The position numbers and the translations under genes are program-made. Below are positions 11,336 to 22,300 of a DNA stretch of 64,000 nt, piece after piece; the first letter of the stretch is position 1, and every line of letters starts with the position of its first letter. A model generated the notes under the pieces. That model did no database searches. It was not told the origin of the DNA and worked only from the letters and a program-made list of their open reading frames with translations. Origin of the DNA: Diphasiastrum complanatum (Eukaryota; Streptophyta; Lycopodiopsida; Lycopodiales; Lycopodiaceae); the NCBI GenBank assembly GCA_029204225.1, contig CM055099.1, positions 47,430,542 to 47,494,541 of the forward strand, read 5' to 3'.

Positions 11336-11587
11336 TGTCAATAATTAGATATGCAACATGAAGCATTCACCAACAAGAAGGCAGAAGAAGAACATGCACT
11401 GTCACACTATCACTCTTAACACATACAGAATGTTAAAATATACAAATAACCCCTGAACCCTGATAGAGAGAGAAAACTTACGAGTAGACTAATAGACTAG
11501 CCTACGACTAATGACAGCTGGTCACAGCTGTCAACATTAATGTACCTCGTAAACAATATCAATGAAGTTTATCATTGATTTCTAACA
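11336..11587 (-). repeat. C1 5' LTR
   Basis: 252 bp with TGTTAGAAATCAATGATAAA at its minus-strand start and ATTATTGACA at its end, followed by the PBS. Flanked on the outside by AATCT. Confidence 0.92.
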
Positions 11588-12994
11588 AATCTAGAATTGG
11601 CGGAGAGCTTGGATTTTGAGAAAAGACAAGGGGTAGTGATTGAGGGATGAGAAGGGATGTTGGTGGGGTTGATTGTTGTATGAGAGGTGGTGAATGTGGT
11701 GGTGACAAAATGCATGTGGGAGATGTGTGGATCAGGGGAGTCGTGATGGTGGTGAATGTAGTTTGTGTTAAAAATTGCAAAGCAAAATCATCTACATTGA
11801 CTGCAGAGTCAAGTAGGGTGGAAGAGGGCTTTGGTGGAATTGTGGAATCAAAGCCCGTGTTGAGTGTGAATGAGGGGGTGTATGTGGTGGTAAATGGTGG
11901 TGGTAGTGGTGGAAGCGAAATAGTGGTAGTAGGTAAGAAAATTGAAAATGTGGAAGCTGGCTAAGTGGACAAAAGCACGGCCACGAAACCAAAACCGAAA
12001 GCGCCTGCATCGAGTGAGCTGCCTGCCTACTGCTGCTGCTGCTACTGCTTGTCAGCGTTGTTGGGCCTGGTGGAGTAAGGCCTCCTGCTGCGCTAGGATG
12101 TCCTTTGGGACTTGAGAGGATTTCAACCTCCCGTCAGATTCAGCATACTCTATCCCTATATCACTGGATAAGATATCGGGGGAGATGGTGTCGTCCGTGC
12201 AGATTGTCTTTCCTTTCTGCTTCTTGGTGGGTGGTGCTAGTGAAACAGGTTCAGCTGTCGATTGTGGGGTGGCTCGCTTTTTGGTGCTCGGATAGACGTC
12301 ATCAAGCTCTTTGATAGCAGTTGCCACTTGATGTCCCAACTGTTGAGTGACCAACATGTGGAGGAGATATCCGCATTTGGTGGTTGGTTTCCTGACCTTT
12401 AAGAATCCGCATAACTTGTCTGATACCTTTTTTGCCCACTTGTAGTTGTGAGTGGAATCATCCACGGTGAGGGTTAAGAAGGAGAGATCGCTCAGTGGGA
12501 TGCGATCCATTTTGATTGTATGGACCTCGACCATAGTGACTAGGATTTCTGATGCCGCCCGGAGATGGGGATACGTGAGAAGGCATTCAAATAGCTATCC
12601 CGTAGATGGTTTGGGCAATGGTTTTTCCATCCTCCGTCAGAAACTTCATGAAATATTTGGCATCATAACTAGTACCCTTGCCATGGATTATCTCTCCCAG
12701 ATTAGGAGATCCAATACTCTGTAGGTGCTCGGGAGAGATGTTGATGAGGGTATAACTGCCGCTCTTATATGTGATTTGGAACTCATCTCAATAGGTTGAG
12801 TAGGTATCACGAATCAAAATCTTGCTCTGCTGATCTAGGAAGTAAGTGAGATCAAATCCAAGGTTTGTATGAATATCCTTGGCTAGGATAAGTTGCTCAG
12901 CATACTTTTTGATAGAAATCATGAAAATGTCTCATGAATAGGGCTTAGGGGCCTTACGACGGTGGAGAGAGAGTGTTGAGTCGCGAGAGGCCAT
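11588..12994 (-). pseudogene. X1 uncharacterised retroelement ORF, 5' part
   Basis: The ATG at 12994 opens MASRDSTLSLHRRKAPKPYS. The frame carries two stops (about 12932 and 12788) and one frameshift near 12598, then is open from about 12590 to 12052 (KWAKKVSDKLCGFLKVRK, KTICTDDTISPDILSSD), ending in a Gln-rich QQEALLHQAQQR. Past a stop, a Pro-rich stretch leads to the C1 insertion point and continues at 4329. I recognise no Gag, protease, RT or integrase motif. It sits just downstream of an LTR, a PBS-like site and a minisatellite, so it may be the sole ORF of a non-autonomous gypsy derivative. A second copy (X2) is at 52923-53578. Confidence 0.55.
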
Positions 12995-13740
12995 GATAGT
13001 AGTGATTCTAGATTGCTCGAGAAGTTTTGAAAATTTTGAAAAATTTCGGCATGAACTTGGTAGCAAAAATCTAGAATGAACTCGTGGAGGTCCTACGGTT
13101 TACGGTCTACGGTCTGGTGTGGTTTACGGTTACGGTGGGAGGCGGGTGCTATGGATTAATGCCGGTTACGGGTCAAGGGTGGAGGCATTGTGATTGCGGT
13201 CTATACGGTTGTATGCAGTGTATTACATAGTCAAGAGCAAATGGAGATGGAGTGCTGTTGAATGCAGTTGGTACTGTTGATTGTGGTTTGAAGACTGTGT
13301 GTTGCTATGATGGCAGTCAATTGGGATCTACAGTTCAGGGTAGTCAGTACGGATCGAGGTGGTTGTGGTTTGAATACTCTCGAGTTGGAGGTGAATGAGG
13401 TCGCTACGGGTGAACGGTGGATGCGCTTGAATTTGTGTGTTAATGCTGTTTCCACGGTTCAAGATGGATATGATTGGATTGCTAGTGGGCGAGTGCAACT
13501 GTAGCGGACAATTGCGGCTGCAGCGTGTCTGTTTGCGATGGGTGCGGGTGATTGCGATCTGAGTATAGTTTAGTGTGGGCAAGTGCGGTTGAAATGCAGG
13601 CGCTATGGTTCACTGGCGGATGGAGGTGGAAAGTGGTTTGTTGCGGTTGAGGGGGAGTGAGGCTTTAGGGTGTGATGGGAGAGGTCTATTTGAAAAAAGT
13701 ATCGGATTACATGTTATGGTTGGTTAGGATGCAGTGCGTC
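12995..13740. other. X1 leader, no gene
   Basis: G/T-rich on the plus strand, with scattered short repeats such as TTTACGGTCTACGG (about 13095-13135). Probably the untranslated leader of the X1 element. No protein motif seen. Confidence 0.4.
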
Positions 13741-14125
13741 GGTTGAGATGTGAGGTAGTGAGTCGGTTGAGATCTGAACGATTGTCTTTGGTTGAGATTT
13801 GATGCAGTGCGCCGGTTGAGATCTGAATGAGCACTCCGGTTGAGATGTAAGCTAGTTCTTCGGTTGAGATTTGATGCGGTGCATCGGTTGAGATCTGAAT
13901 GAGGCCGTCGGTTGAGATCTGATGGAATACCGTCGGTTGAGATCTGAGTGAAAACCACCAGTCGAGATTTCAATAGATTGTCGTTGGTCGAGATGTAACG
14001 GATGACCGTCGGTTGAGATTCAAGAGAGTGTGTCGGTTGAGATGCAATAAAATGCGTCGGTTGAGATTGGACATGAGCTCTCCGATTGAGATTTCAACAC
14101 AGGGGGGGCTCCGGTTGAGATGTGA
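13741..14125. repeat. 24-25 bp minisatellite, 16 copies
   Basis: Copies of GGTTGAGATCTGA-like cores begin near 13741, 13765, 13790, 13814, 13838, 13862, 13886, 13910, 13935, 13960, 13986, 14011, 14035, 14059, 14084 and 14113. Spacing is 24-26 bp with a slightly longer last step. On the minus strand, 24 bp gives an 8-residue SDLNRRTA-like repeat that stays open for 88 codons. This is probably a side effect of the period, not a gene. Confidence 0.9.
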
Positions 14126-14193
14126 TTGTGAGGGGACGGGCGGAGCGTGGACACGGTTGCGGGTTTCTGATGTAGAAGGTGTTGGAGTTCAAT

Positions 14194-14207
14194 GGGCAAT
14201 GGTGCCA
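14194..14207 (-). other. PBS-like site after LTR Y
   Basis: The minus strand reads TGGCACCATTGCCC two bases after a TGTTTAC...-bounded LTR end. It resembles the Asp-tRNA-type site of G3 (TGGCACCGTTGCC) with one mismatch in the shared part. This places the X1 leader and ORF directly behind an LTR. Confidence 0.6.
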
Positions 14208-14209
14208 AA

Positions 14210-15310
14210 TGTTTACAAATACCCTGCACCAGAGAATCTGTTGATTTTTAAAATTAATTCTTTCTTACTTCCGCCTATCAGCAGAGATGGTGGGTTCTTC
14301 TTGAGATTGTCATTCTTGTTTTAGACCCAAGATCAGGCAGAAGGGAACAGATTGTCATTGTAGTATATTTTTGTCCTGCATGTCAGAGGACAACTCAGGG
14401 TCGAACTCTCATGAACGCACTTACATTCATACATAGATGCAAGCCATGAACACTCATTCACATATCAGAGTGCAGCCCAAATGAACATTCAGAAGATTCT
14501 ACAGCTATCTACTCCTAAAAACGAACTGAATCAGAGCCTAAACTTTACTAAACTGAGCTACACTTGCATGAATTGACAAAACAAGAACCAAGAACTAATC
14601 TACAACATGTTAGAAGTCCAAGAATCAAGAAACCAACCAGTCTATTGATTCTTGGACATCCCAAGAACATCAAGAACTAGACTGTAAAGAGATAAGCAAG
14701 AACTACACTACAGATCCAGCCTATTTAGTTTACCTAAATGCTAGTTCCTACATTAATCCACAAACAAGAAAAGAAACTAATCCACTCTACGAAAGCAGCA
14801 AATCTAATCCACTCTACAGTCCACAACCACACACAAAAAGAGGGAAGGGCAAGATCATAAATGCATCACTCAAGAAACAAGCATGATCAAAGAGCTCAAT
14901 GGATGCACCAAACTTTTGAAGGCTCTTCTCATTTCAGCATGGAGTTGATACAATTCACAAAAAGCTCCTCTTCACAAAGAGGGAGTCCCTTAAATAAGCA
15001 AGAGAGCTCCTTAGGTGGCATCCTAGTGAAATTTCTACATTTCACAAATTACAAGTGGAATAATGCTCTCCACTAGAGGTCACCATCAAAAGGTGGCTCA
15101 TTCTACTTTCTTTAAGAGGGGTCTACTTGCATTTATTACATTTGCTAAGAAATTCTAGTTCCTACATGGTCATTCCATCTTCCGGGATTCACCATGAGGC
15201 TTACACAGTTTTTGCATGTCTTTCCTAGCTAGTATTTCTCGGCTCTCGTACTCGGCTCTCAGTCTTCGTTAGTCTCATCTTCTCAGAGACCTCCTCGGTC
15301 TAAGGTGAGA
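14210..15310 (-). repeat. Gypsy LTR, type Y (minus)
   Basis: Homologous in opposite orientation to 47340-47783: shared blocks include ACCGAGGAGGTCTCTGA, GAGCCACCTTTTGATGG and CTTGCTTATTTAAG (a likely TATA-like or promoter segment). The 3' half (14460-14860) is also related to 57440-57915. The inner end is set by the PBS-like site. The outer end is approximate. Confidence 0.65.
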
Positions 15311-16028
15311 GGTGCTCTTGAGTTGCTCTGTCCAAGTATCTTGGGGATTCGTCAAAATCAACCAACAGAGGGAATGGTTAAGGCCTATACATAGACTTTT
15401 TGGACAGGAAATTGCAACTGCTCCCTGAAATCGTCCTCAGTGCCCACGATTTCCTAGTGAGGTGCACGAATTTCGAGGCACTATTTTGAGGGCTGTCGAA
15501 TTCTTGTAAGTGATTTTTTTGGTACAAAAATGAAAAAAATGGCTAACATTACAAAATTTGTCTGATCAGAATTTGCGGAGATGACAGCAAAATTGTGGAA
15601 ATGATTTTGAGACTCAGCAAATTACTTGCAAATTTTGTTAGGGATCATCCTGATGCAAAAAACTAATTTTTTTCTATTTCTGAAAAGTTTGTCTATGAGA
15701 CAGAATTCGTGGAGGTCAAAAATGAATCGTGCATACTAAAAAAGTGGTTGGGCGAATTCTATCTAAGGTGGTTGTGAGACAAATGTTCTTAAAAAAATGA
15801 TTCTTGTGGTTTTCACAAAAAAAACTGATTGTATATATGATTTGATGATACCTTGATGTTCTAAAACAAGAAAACAGAACAAAAAATTGTTGAAATGGCA
15901 AGCAAGCAGTATACAAAATTAAGAATTTTCTAAAAAAAATAAGCAACTTAATACATATCAAGATAAAAGTAGGGCTCATTGTACTTTCTCAATCGGCTCC
16001 CATTGACCACAGTGTCTAAAAGATCGCC
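15311..16028 (-). other. Gypsy GA tail between integrase and LTR, no gene
   Basis: AT-rich with runs of A/T and no conserved frame. A few codons after the integrase end (GACACTGTGGTCAATGG) match the equivalent place in GB (about 47255). Beyond that nothing is recognisable. Confidence 0.45.
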
Positions 16029-18413
16029 TTATAGGGTTTGGAGTTGGACATATCTGGAGGCAAATATCTTTTGAATGACATATGGTCCTTGGCCAAAAAA
16101 TTTGAGTTTTCCTTTGAATGCTTTGGCTTGGTATAACAGGATCTTATCTCGGACTTGGAACTCTTTTAGTTTTAAGGATCGATCATGCCATGCCTTTTGT
16201 TTTTGTTTGTGGACTTGTTGAGCATGGACGCTGATCCGACGTATTTCACACAATTGTTCCAGATGAAATAACTTATTTGCTAGGATCTGTTGATTATCAA
16301 GCTCAAGATTATAGGCTACTTGAAGAGATGAAATATGAAATTCTACAGGCATAACGATTTCTTGGTCATATACTAGCTGAAAAGGGGTTAAGCATGTGGC
16401 TCGCTTTGGGGTAGTGCGGTAGGCCCATAGAGCAGCATGAAGTTTTAGTTCCCAATCGGATCGGCTGGACTCGACGGTTTTGGTGAGAACACCACATAAG
16501 ATTTTGTTTGTGGTCCGCCTGGCCATTGCATCGTGGATAATACGGGAAACTTTTGCGATGTACCACAAAAATGGAAAGTAGATCTGCTATGACAGAGTTA
16601 AGAAAATGTGTACCCTTATTTCTAATAAGTTCTAGAGGACATCCGAAATGAACTATAACCTGGTAATATTTTCTTAGTAGTCATTTCGAAAGAGAAATGA
16701 CCTACTCCAACACCTTCGTGAGTGAGGGAGATGACAGAGGGTATTTCACCTTCAGTAAGACAACGTCGGATAATTCCATTTAACTCTTTTTTGTAAAGTT
16801 GGCCTGCAATTAACATATAAGGTTTGGTTTTGAGGACCAACACATGTTGTTCGGGTTTAGATAAGGCTGGATCCATCTGTCCTGAAGTTAAATATTCTGT
16901 GATTTCCTTGGTCCAAACGGGTGTAGATTCAACCTGAAATAAGATGGCATCGGATAAATCATCATTGGCACCTTGATTTGGGGTGGGTAGGTTAGGGATT
17001 CGAGATAGATGGTCTGCTAAAAAATGTTGAACTCCCTTGCAAACCACGATCCTAAATTCAAATTCTCGCAGTAATAGGATCCATTGAGTGATACGACCAG
17101 TCGTGCAAGTCTTGTTGATGAGATATAGGAGTGCTTGATGATCAGTGAAGAACTTCTGAATGTGCACCTAAATCATCCAAATAAACTTCTAGGGTGTCGC
17201 CCATCTGCTGAGAAAAGGCAGCCTGCATAACACGTTGGAAGGTGCTAAGGGCATTACAGAGACCAAAGGGCATGACTTTCCAACAGAAGGTTCCCCATTC
17301 CGTGGCAAAAACGGTTTTATGTTGATCTTCTTCAACAATTTGGATCGTATTATATCCGCTAATAAAGCCATCTAAGGAGTAGGCCTCATCTCTTGCTAGA
17401 TTGTCTAGGATGGATTCTTCGAAAGGTAATGGAAAATGGTCACGTTCTGTATGGCATTAAGTTTTTAAAATTGACATAGATCTGGAGTTTTCCATTTTTC
17501 TTAGGAACGATGACGATTGGGGAGACCCACTCAATATGTTTGATTTTATAGATGAATCCTGCATCTAACAAGCATTGTATTTCTTCTTTGATTTTGGCCT
17601 TATAGATCAAATTGCATCTATAGGGATGGCTAGCGGTTGGTGTCGCACCCGGTTTAAGGGGAATACGATGGACAACTACCTGGGGTGAGTCTCCTTTCAT
17701 GTTTTTATAGGACCAAGCAAAGACATGTTGATATTTGCGCAAAAGCTTTTCAAGCCATCTGCGTTGTTTGCAATTGAGATGAGCCTCGATGTGGACAATA
17801 TATTCATTATTTTCATGTGGCTCACTCAAGGAAAGTGTGATGGTTCGAGCCGGTCCTTCGTAGGGTGAATTACCGTTTGTTGAGCTTGGGGTAATTGGAT
17901 GGTGACATCCTTGATTGTATAGTCCTTAAAGTACGCAAACACATCATGGGCTAGAGATTTGAGGAAGGCCTTGTCTTTCAACTGTTTGGATGGTGATTTG
18001 GGAGGTTCGTGGATTGGAGTATGTGTGGATGCGATCTCAAGAACTTCCTTAACAGTGGTAAGGTCTCCAGGCGGTTGAATTTGTAGGGGTTTCTTTATTT
18101 TTTCTTTCATGTTTTGGCCACGAGGTTGTGGCTTCGGAGGGCGTGAGGTGTGCCGATGAGGAAGTGGTAAAGGAAGTGGTGGCACATCATGGAGGATTTT
18201 GTCGTCAATTTGAAAAATTGTTTTCTCCTCACAGAGGTCCCATGGATAGTTTGGTCGTTTGACCCAGTATAGCTTGGTATAATGTTTTTCGACCGTAACT
18301 TTGGCGACTGGTTCTACTTTGGATGATTGTTGCGGAAAGGCCTTAAGTGGAAGGGCCTCCATGTAGTTGAGGATTTGAATATCAGAAATGTTTGAATCTT
18401 CTGAGCAATTCTG
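16029..18413 (-). pseudogene. Gypsy GA pol fragments
   Basis: Minus-strand order: Pro-rich linker (18362-17826, with VKRPNYPWDLCEEKTIF); RT (17829 onward, with VPKKNGKLQIYVNFKNL and a YLDD box near 17190); RNase H (TDHQALLYLINKTC, about 17150) and knuckle region to 16622; integrase C-half to 16029 (WAYRTTPKRATCLTPFQL). The RT thumb and RNase H start are missing between YLDD and TDHQALL. The integrase core has lost the knuckle and first Asp between HEGVGVGH and HFGCPLELI, and the remaining Asp and Glu are altered (IRNKGTHF, GQADHKQN). Same lineage as GB and probably GC. Inactive. Confidence 0.85.
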
Positions 18414-19223
18414 TGTTGGAAGTATTTCTAGTGTGTGCGGGGGCTAGATCTACTTACGGGTGTAGTATAGGGATGTAGAGGTTCGTCCACTTTTTAAGTT
18501 TCTACAATAAGCTTCAACAGAAATATGGACAGGAATGAGAGCACTAAGGCTTACCCAACTAGTGCCCAAAACGGAAATAAACTAATTAGTAACAACAATA
18601 AAAATCCTTGCTAAGGCTTACCCAACTAGCAAGGTGACTAGACTAATCGTAGATTAACACCCGAAGGGTAATAAACTGAGATTGCGGCTAATACTAAACA
18701 AATAAGCGATAATGAACATGCCACAATAAAATCGATGAAAAGGAGACAAGAGGAGGCTTGAGCACCTTCCCTCAAGCTATGCACATTTCCAAGGGGAACA
18801 CAAATGAAATAGAATGATAATTCTCCAAAATAGAGAGCAAGATAGCTTAATCTCAAAAGTGTTATTTACAATGCAAATACCTCTCCTTTTATGGCAAGGA
18901 GGGTCTTCCATAAGTGTCTACTAACTTATGGGACTAATATGTTTCTAGCCTTTCTAGAACTTTTAACTTAGGATTTAGAACTTCAATTTTCTTAACTTAG
19001 GACAACTTAAGATAAAATATTTTCAATCTTAAGTTCCCTAAGTCTAAGTTCTAAATCTAAGTTTAAGCTATTTTATTATTATTTAAGCTTCTACTCATGG
19101 ACTTACAAAACACATGCCATGGCTTGAAGTTTATTGATAGATACTCATACGTGGTCTTACAAAACACATGCCACGGAGCTTTATTATTTTTTTATTTTCT
19201 CTGTGTTAGCACAGTTGCTAACA
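18414..19223 (-). repeat. Gypsy LTR, type Z (complete, 810 bp)
   Basis: TGTTAGCAACTGTGC start and ACTTCCAACA end on the minus strand. On its upstream side it follows a purine tract (AAGGAGGGGGGTAA on the minus strand), so by position it is a 3' LTR. Other copies are at 56707 (minus), 58375 and 60795 (plus). A CTTACAAAACACATGCCA segment is duplicated within it about 54 bp apart. Confidence 0.85.
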
Positions 19224-19340
19224 TTACCCCCCTCCTTATTAGATTGGTGGTCCCACACCAATCGACGCCTTTTCGTCTTGAATTTTTTTTGCTGCTTGGA
19301 GGCGAGACTGTTGTTGTCGGGAGTGAATTAATCATAGATA
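19224..19340 (-). mobile_element. 3' end of gypsy GE (last ORF tail and purine tract)
   Basis: The minus strand matches the segment before the LTR at 58375: a Gln/Ala/Lys-rich tail, then GGTGTGGGACCACCAATC, then the purine tract. Only this stub of the element remains. Confidence 0.65.
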
Positions 19341-22300
19341 AGCAGTTTCTAGACTAGGTTTGTAGTTTGGAATCCTATGTATGCATGCTGAAATTTTGTC
19401 TATACAAGAAGATATCATGATAGCTCCAGTGCAGCAGAAAGCAGCTCCATCCATTGAATCTTTTCATACTAAGGTGAAAGTCAAGGACAACTACAAGTGT
19501 ATGTTTTGCACTGAAGCTTCAGTCAGCCTCAATAATGTGCATTGTGCTTCTTACAGAGAGATCTTCAAATGATAATGCTACCACCATGGAACCATTAGCA
19601 AACAAAACCGCTTGGATCTTTCAAACAAAATCTAGCTACCTAGTAATGCTTGGTTAATAGGAACAATTTATGTGTTGCACTTTCGAGAAGAAATCTCTGG
19701 CTTTTTCCAACATATCAAAGCTAACACTTGAAAACTAAACTTAACATTAAAGAGTATATGTTGCATGCAAATTTTTGTAACTCAAATTTAACTATAGAGA
19801 TCACCAAGATCGCAACTACAAGTTAATTCGCAAAAGCGCATAAAATCTATAGATTGGATAAAACTGATAGTCTTATCACACAATTATAAGAAAGCAAAAC
19901 TTGAAGTTTTGTGAATCAATATCAGCACAAATGCTTCATGTATGGTAAAAAATTGTAAGCTTATACAAAGAATAAAATTTTCAGCCTTTTACTTGAGATC
20001 CAAAAATTTGTTAAGAAATAACTCAATGAATTCTACTTAGCTTTTATGCCAAATATTGCTTCCAAGCCCAAATTTCAAGAGTATGGCAAACACAAGAGCT
20101 AAATCCAATCACAAATCCAATCTCTTGGGCCATCTTCCACTCCTGATGCAAAGATTAGGTAGTGCATTGACTTTGCAATAAAAATTTAAACTTTATCCGT
20201 AAGAAAATTTGAGAAATTCAAGATCTCAAGTTTTAGCTTCACACCAAAAAATTCCTCAATTTTGAGAATTCCCCCTCAAATCTTTGGTTCTCATGTGCTT
20301 TGCTTACCTCCAAAAATCAATCACTCCTAGCAAAGGCTCTAATACTACTATTTTTTAAATCTCAACTAGGAAGCCAATTCACAAAAGCAAATATGAAATG
20401 GATGTTCATGCAAACCAACCCAATCAATCCTAAATCAAATGGTTCTAGCTATGCACCACTAGTATCAACTCAATGATAGAGATGAGAGATTAGTCCAATA
20501 GCATATTGCTACAAGCTCACACAATCGAGTTCCATGCTAGAGAGGCCTATGGGTATACTTACACCCTCAAAGGCCCTCCCTCCAACTGGGAGTGGAATAG
20601 TACACCTCACTAGAGCACATCAACAGCCCTAACTAGGCCACATATGTCACTAACTTGATGAGTCACTACTAGTTCTAGATGAATCCACCATCAAGAGTTT
20701 TAGGTCTCACCAAGACATTGATCATAATAATACACCATGAGGCCTCCAATCTCACATTATCATAATCCACTTGTGAGATTTCTTTCATGGTCATGTATAG
20801 CTAACTACAGTTAGCTAGGGGCTAATGTTTTGACATCATTATTAATACTAGCCATGACTAACAAGTTTTGCAAAATAAGCTTGCAGACGCTCCATTTACT
20901 CACATAATGTCGAAACACTCTTTTTTCCAACAATTGGTTGTCGTCCAAAAAACATTTGCCCTAACTTACATATTCTCCACCACTTTTTAAAACAAATTTC
21001 CATGTGAAAATCAACCCTTTCGTCTTTCTCTATGATTTGCCTTCTCACAAGCATTAAAAATCGTCTAGTTTAGATAGTTGATGGCTATATTTAGCAAGGC
21101 TTTGCTAGCTTTGCATCTTGGTAACGAAGGGGGAGAGCTTGAACTTGGGACCAAAGCAACTTTGGATGCCAAGCTAACCAACTAGGACAATCTCATGGTA
21201 GCAAAGCGTTGTAGAGGCCTCTAGATCTGAAGTCCACTCTAGTACCAATGTTAATAATCCTCGTAAATCTTTGTTACTAAGCAAGTAGGAGATGATATCA
21301 TGTCTATCACATGGACAATATTATGTAATTATGTAAATCTGCTCCATCCCCGATGATGTTGCTTGTGAAGGAGCTCGAACTGTCAACATCATCATGCTTT
21401 CACTTGTTGAAGAATTTAAAGGGGGCTCTAAAGACGTCCTCATGAAGGATTAAGGAGTGATGCAATCAAGCAACAATGATTGGAATGAGAATTGTGAATG
21501 CACTGAGTTGGAGGAGTGAGAGTGCAATTCTAGGTTTATCATCAAAGTCTTGGTCCATAGGGCAAGCTTCCACTCATAGGAGAGTGAGAGTGCACTTCCA
21601 ACTCTTTCACTAGGGTGCTCTACTAAATGATGCAACCTTAAAAAAATTGTGCAAGAAGAAGTAGCCATTCAAGCTATATCAAAAGATACTTAACAATTTC
21701 AAATGAATATTGTAGCAATTGGAAACTTAATTGGATGATGCCAATTAAAAGTCAAGAACAACTCAATCATAATAACATGTTTCTAACTTACAAGGGGAAT
21801 TAGATCTTTTCTCTCTTTGAATTGAATGGGAGAGAGAAGCCAAATCAAATTTAGATTGTGTAGAAAATAGCTCAAATTAGATGCTAGAAGTCGCTTCTAA
21901 AGGCTACCATACTAGATTACCTTTATTCAAATTTACTCTTTGACTTGCCTTCGATGGTCCACAAAAGAGAATCAAGAGTCATCATTAAGAGCTTCAGATT
22001 TTGGCAATATGCTATTCATTCTTGTGTTTATGCAAAATTGCACATATTTCCAATTTTTATTTTTGGCATTATCAACCCGTGGGATCACAAAGATAGGCGA
22101 GCCCAACTCAAGCACGATACATCAACTCACGACGTGTGAAAGATCATATTTCTACTTTAGATACAAAATCAGAAGAAAAGAAAAAAGGGGAAAACCAAGG
22201 CAAATGTTGCCAGCCTGGTAACATGCTGCCACATTTATTCGTTCACACATTTAAATGTACAAAAAAGTTCATTGTAAATATTTTTAGACTAGAAATTGCA

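Larger units (their letters stand above)
4330..11587 (-). mobile_element. Ty1/copia element C1, full extent with TSD
   Basis: Terminal LTRs of 265 bp (4330-4594) and 252 bp (11336-11587) both have TG...CA ends. They are flanked by a perfect 5-bp target duplication, AATCT (4325-4329 and 11588-11592). Minus-strand order is LTR, initiator-Met PBS, repeat-bearing leader, gag, protease, integrase, RT, RNase H, purine tract, LTR, which is the copia order. A gypsy insertion (G1) splits gag from protease. Stops, frameshifts and an integrase deletion make it inactive. A related element (C4) lies at 28814. The uninterrupted target sequence is preserved in X2 at about 53031-53050. Confidence 0.92.

Noticed and set aside
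13707-13973. Minus-strand 88-codon frame of SDLNRR repeats as a gene
   Set aside because: The open frame follows from the 24-bp period of the minisatellite. There is no supporting start context or domain.
13741-14125. CRISPR-like array of regularly spaced repeats
   Set aside because: The repeat core is short and degenerate, there are no unique spacers of typical size, and the context is a plant retroelement leader. It is a minisatellite.
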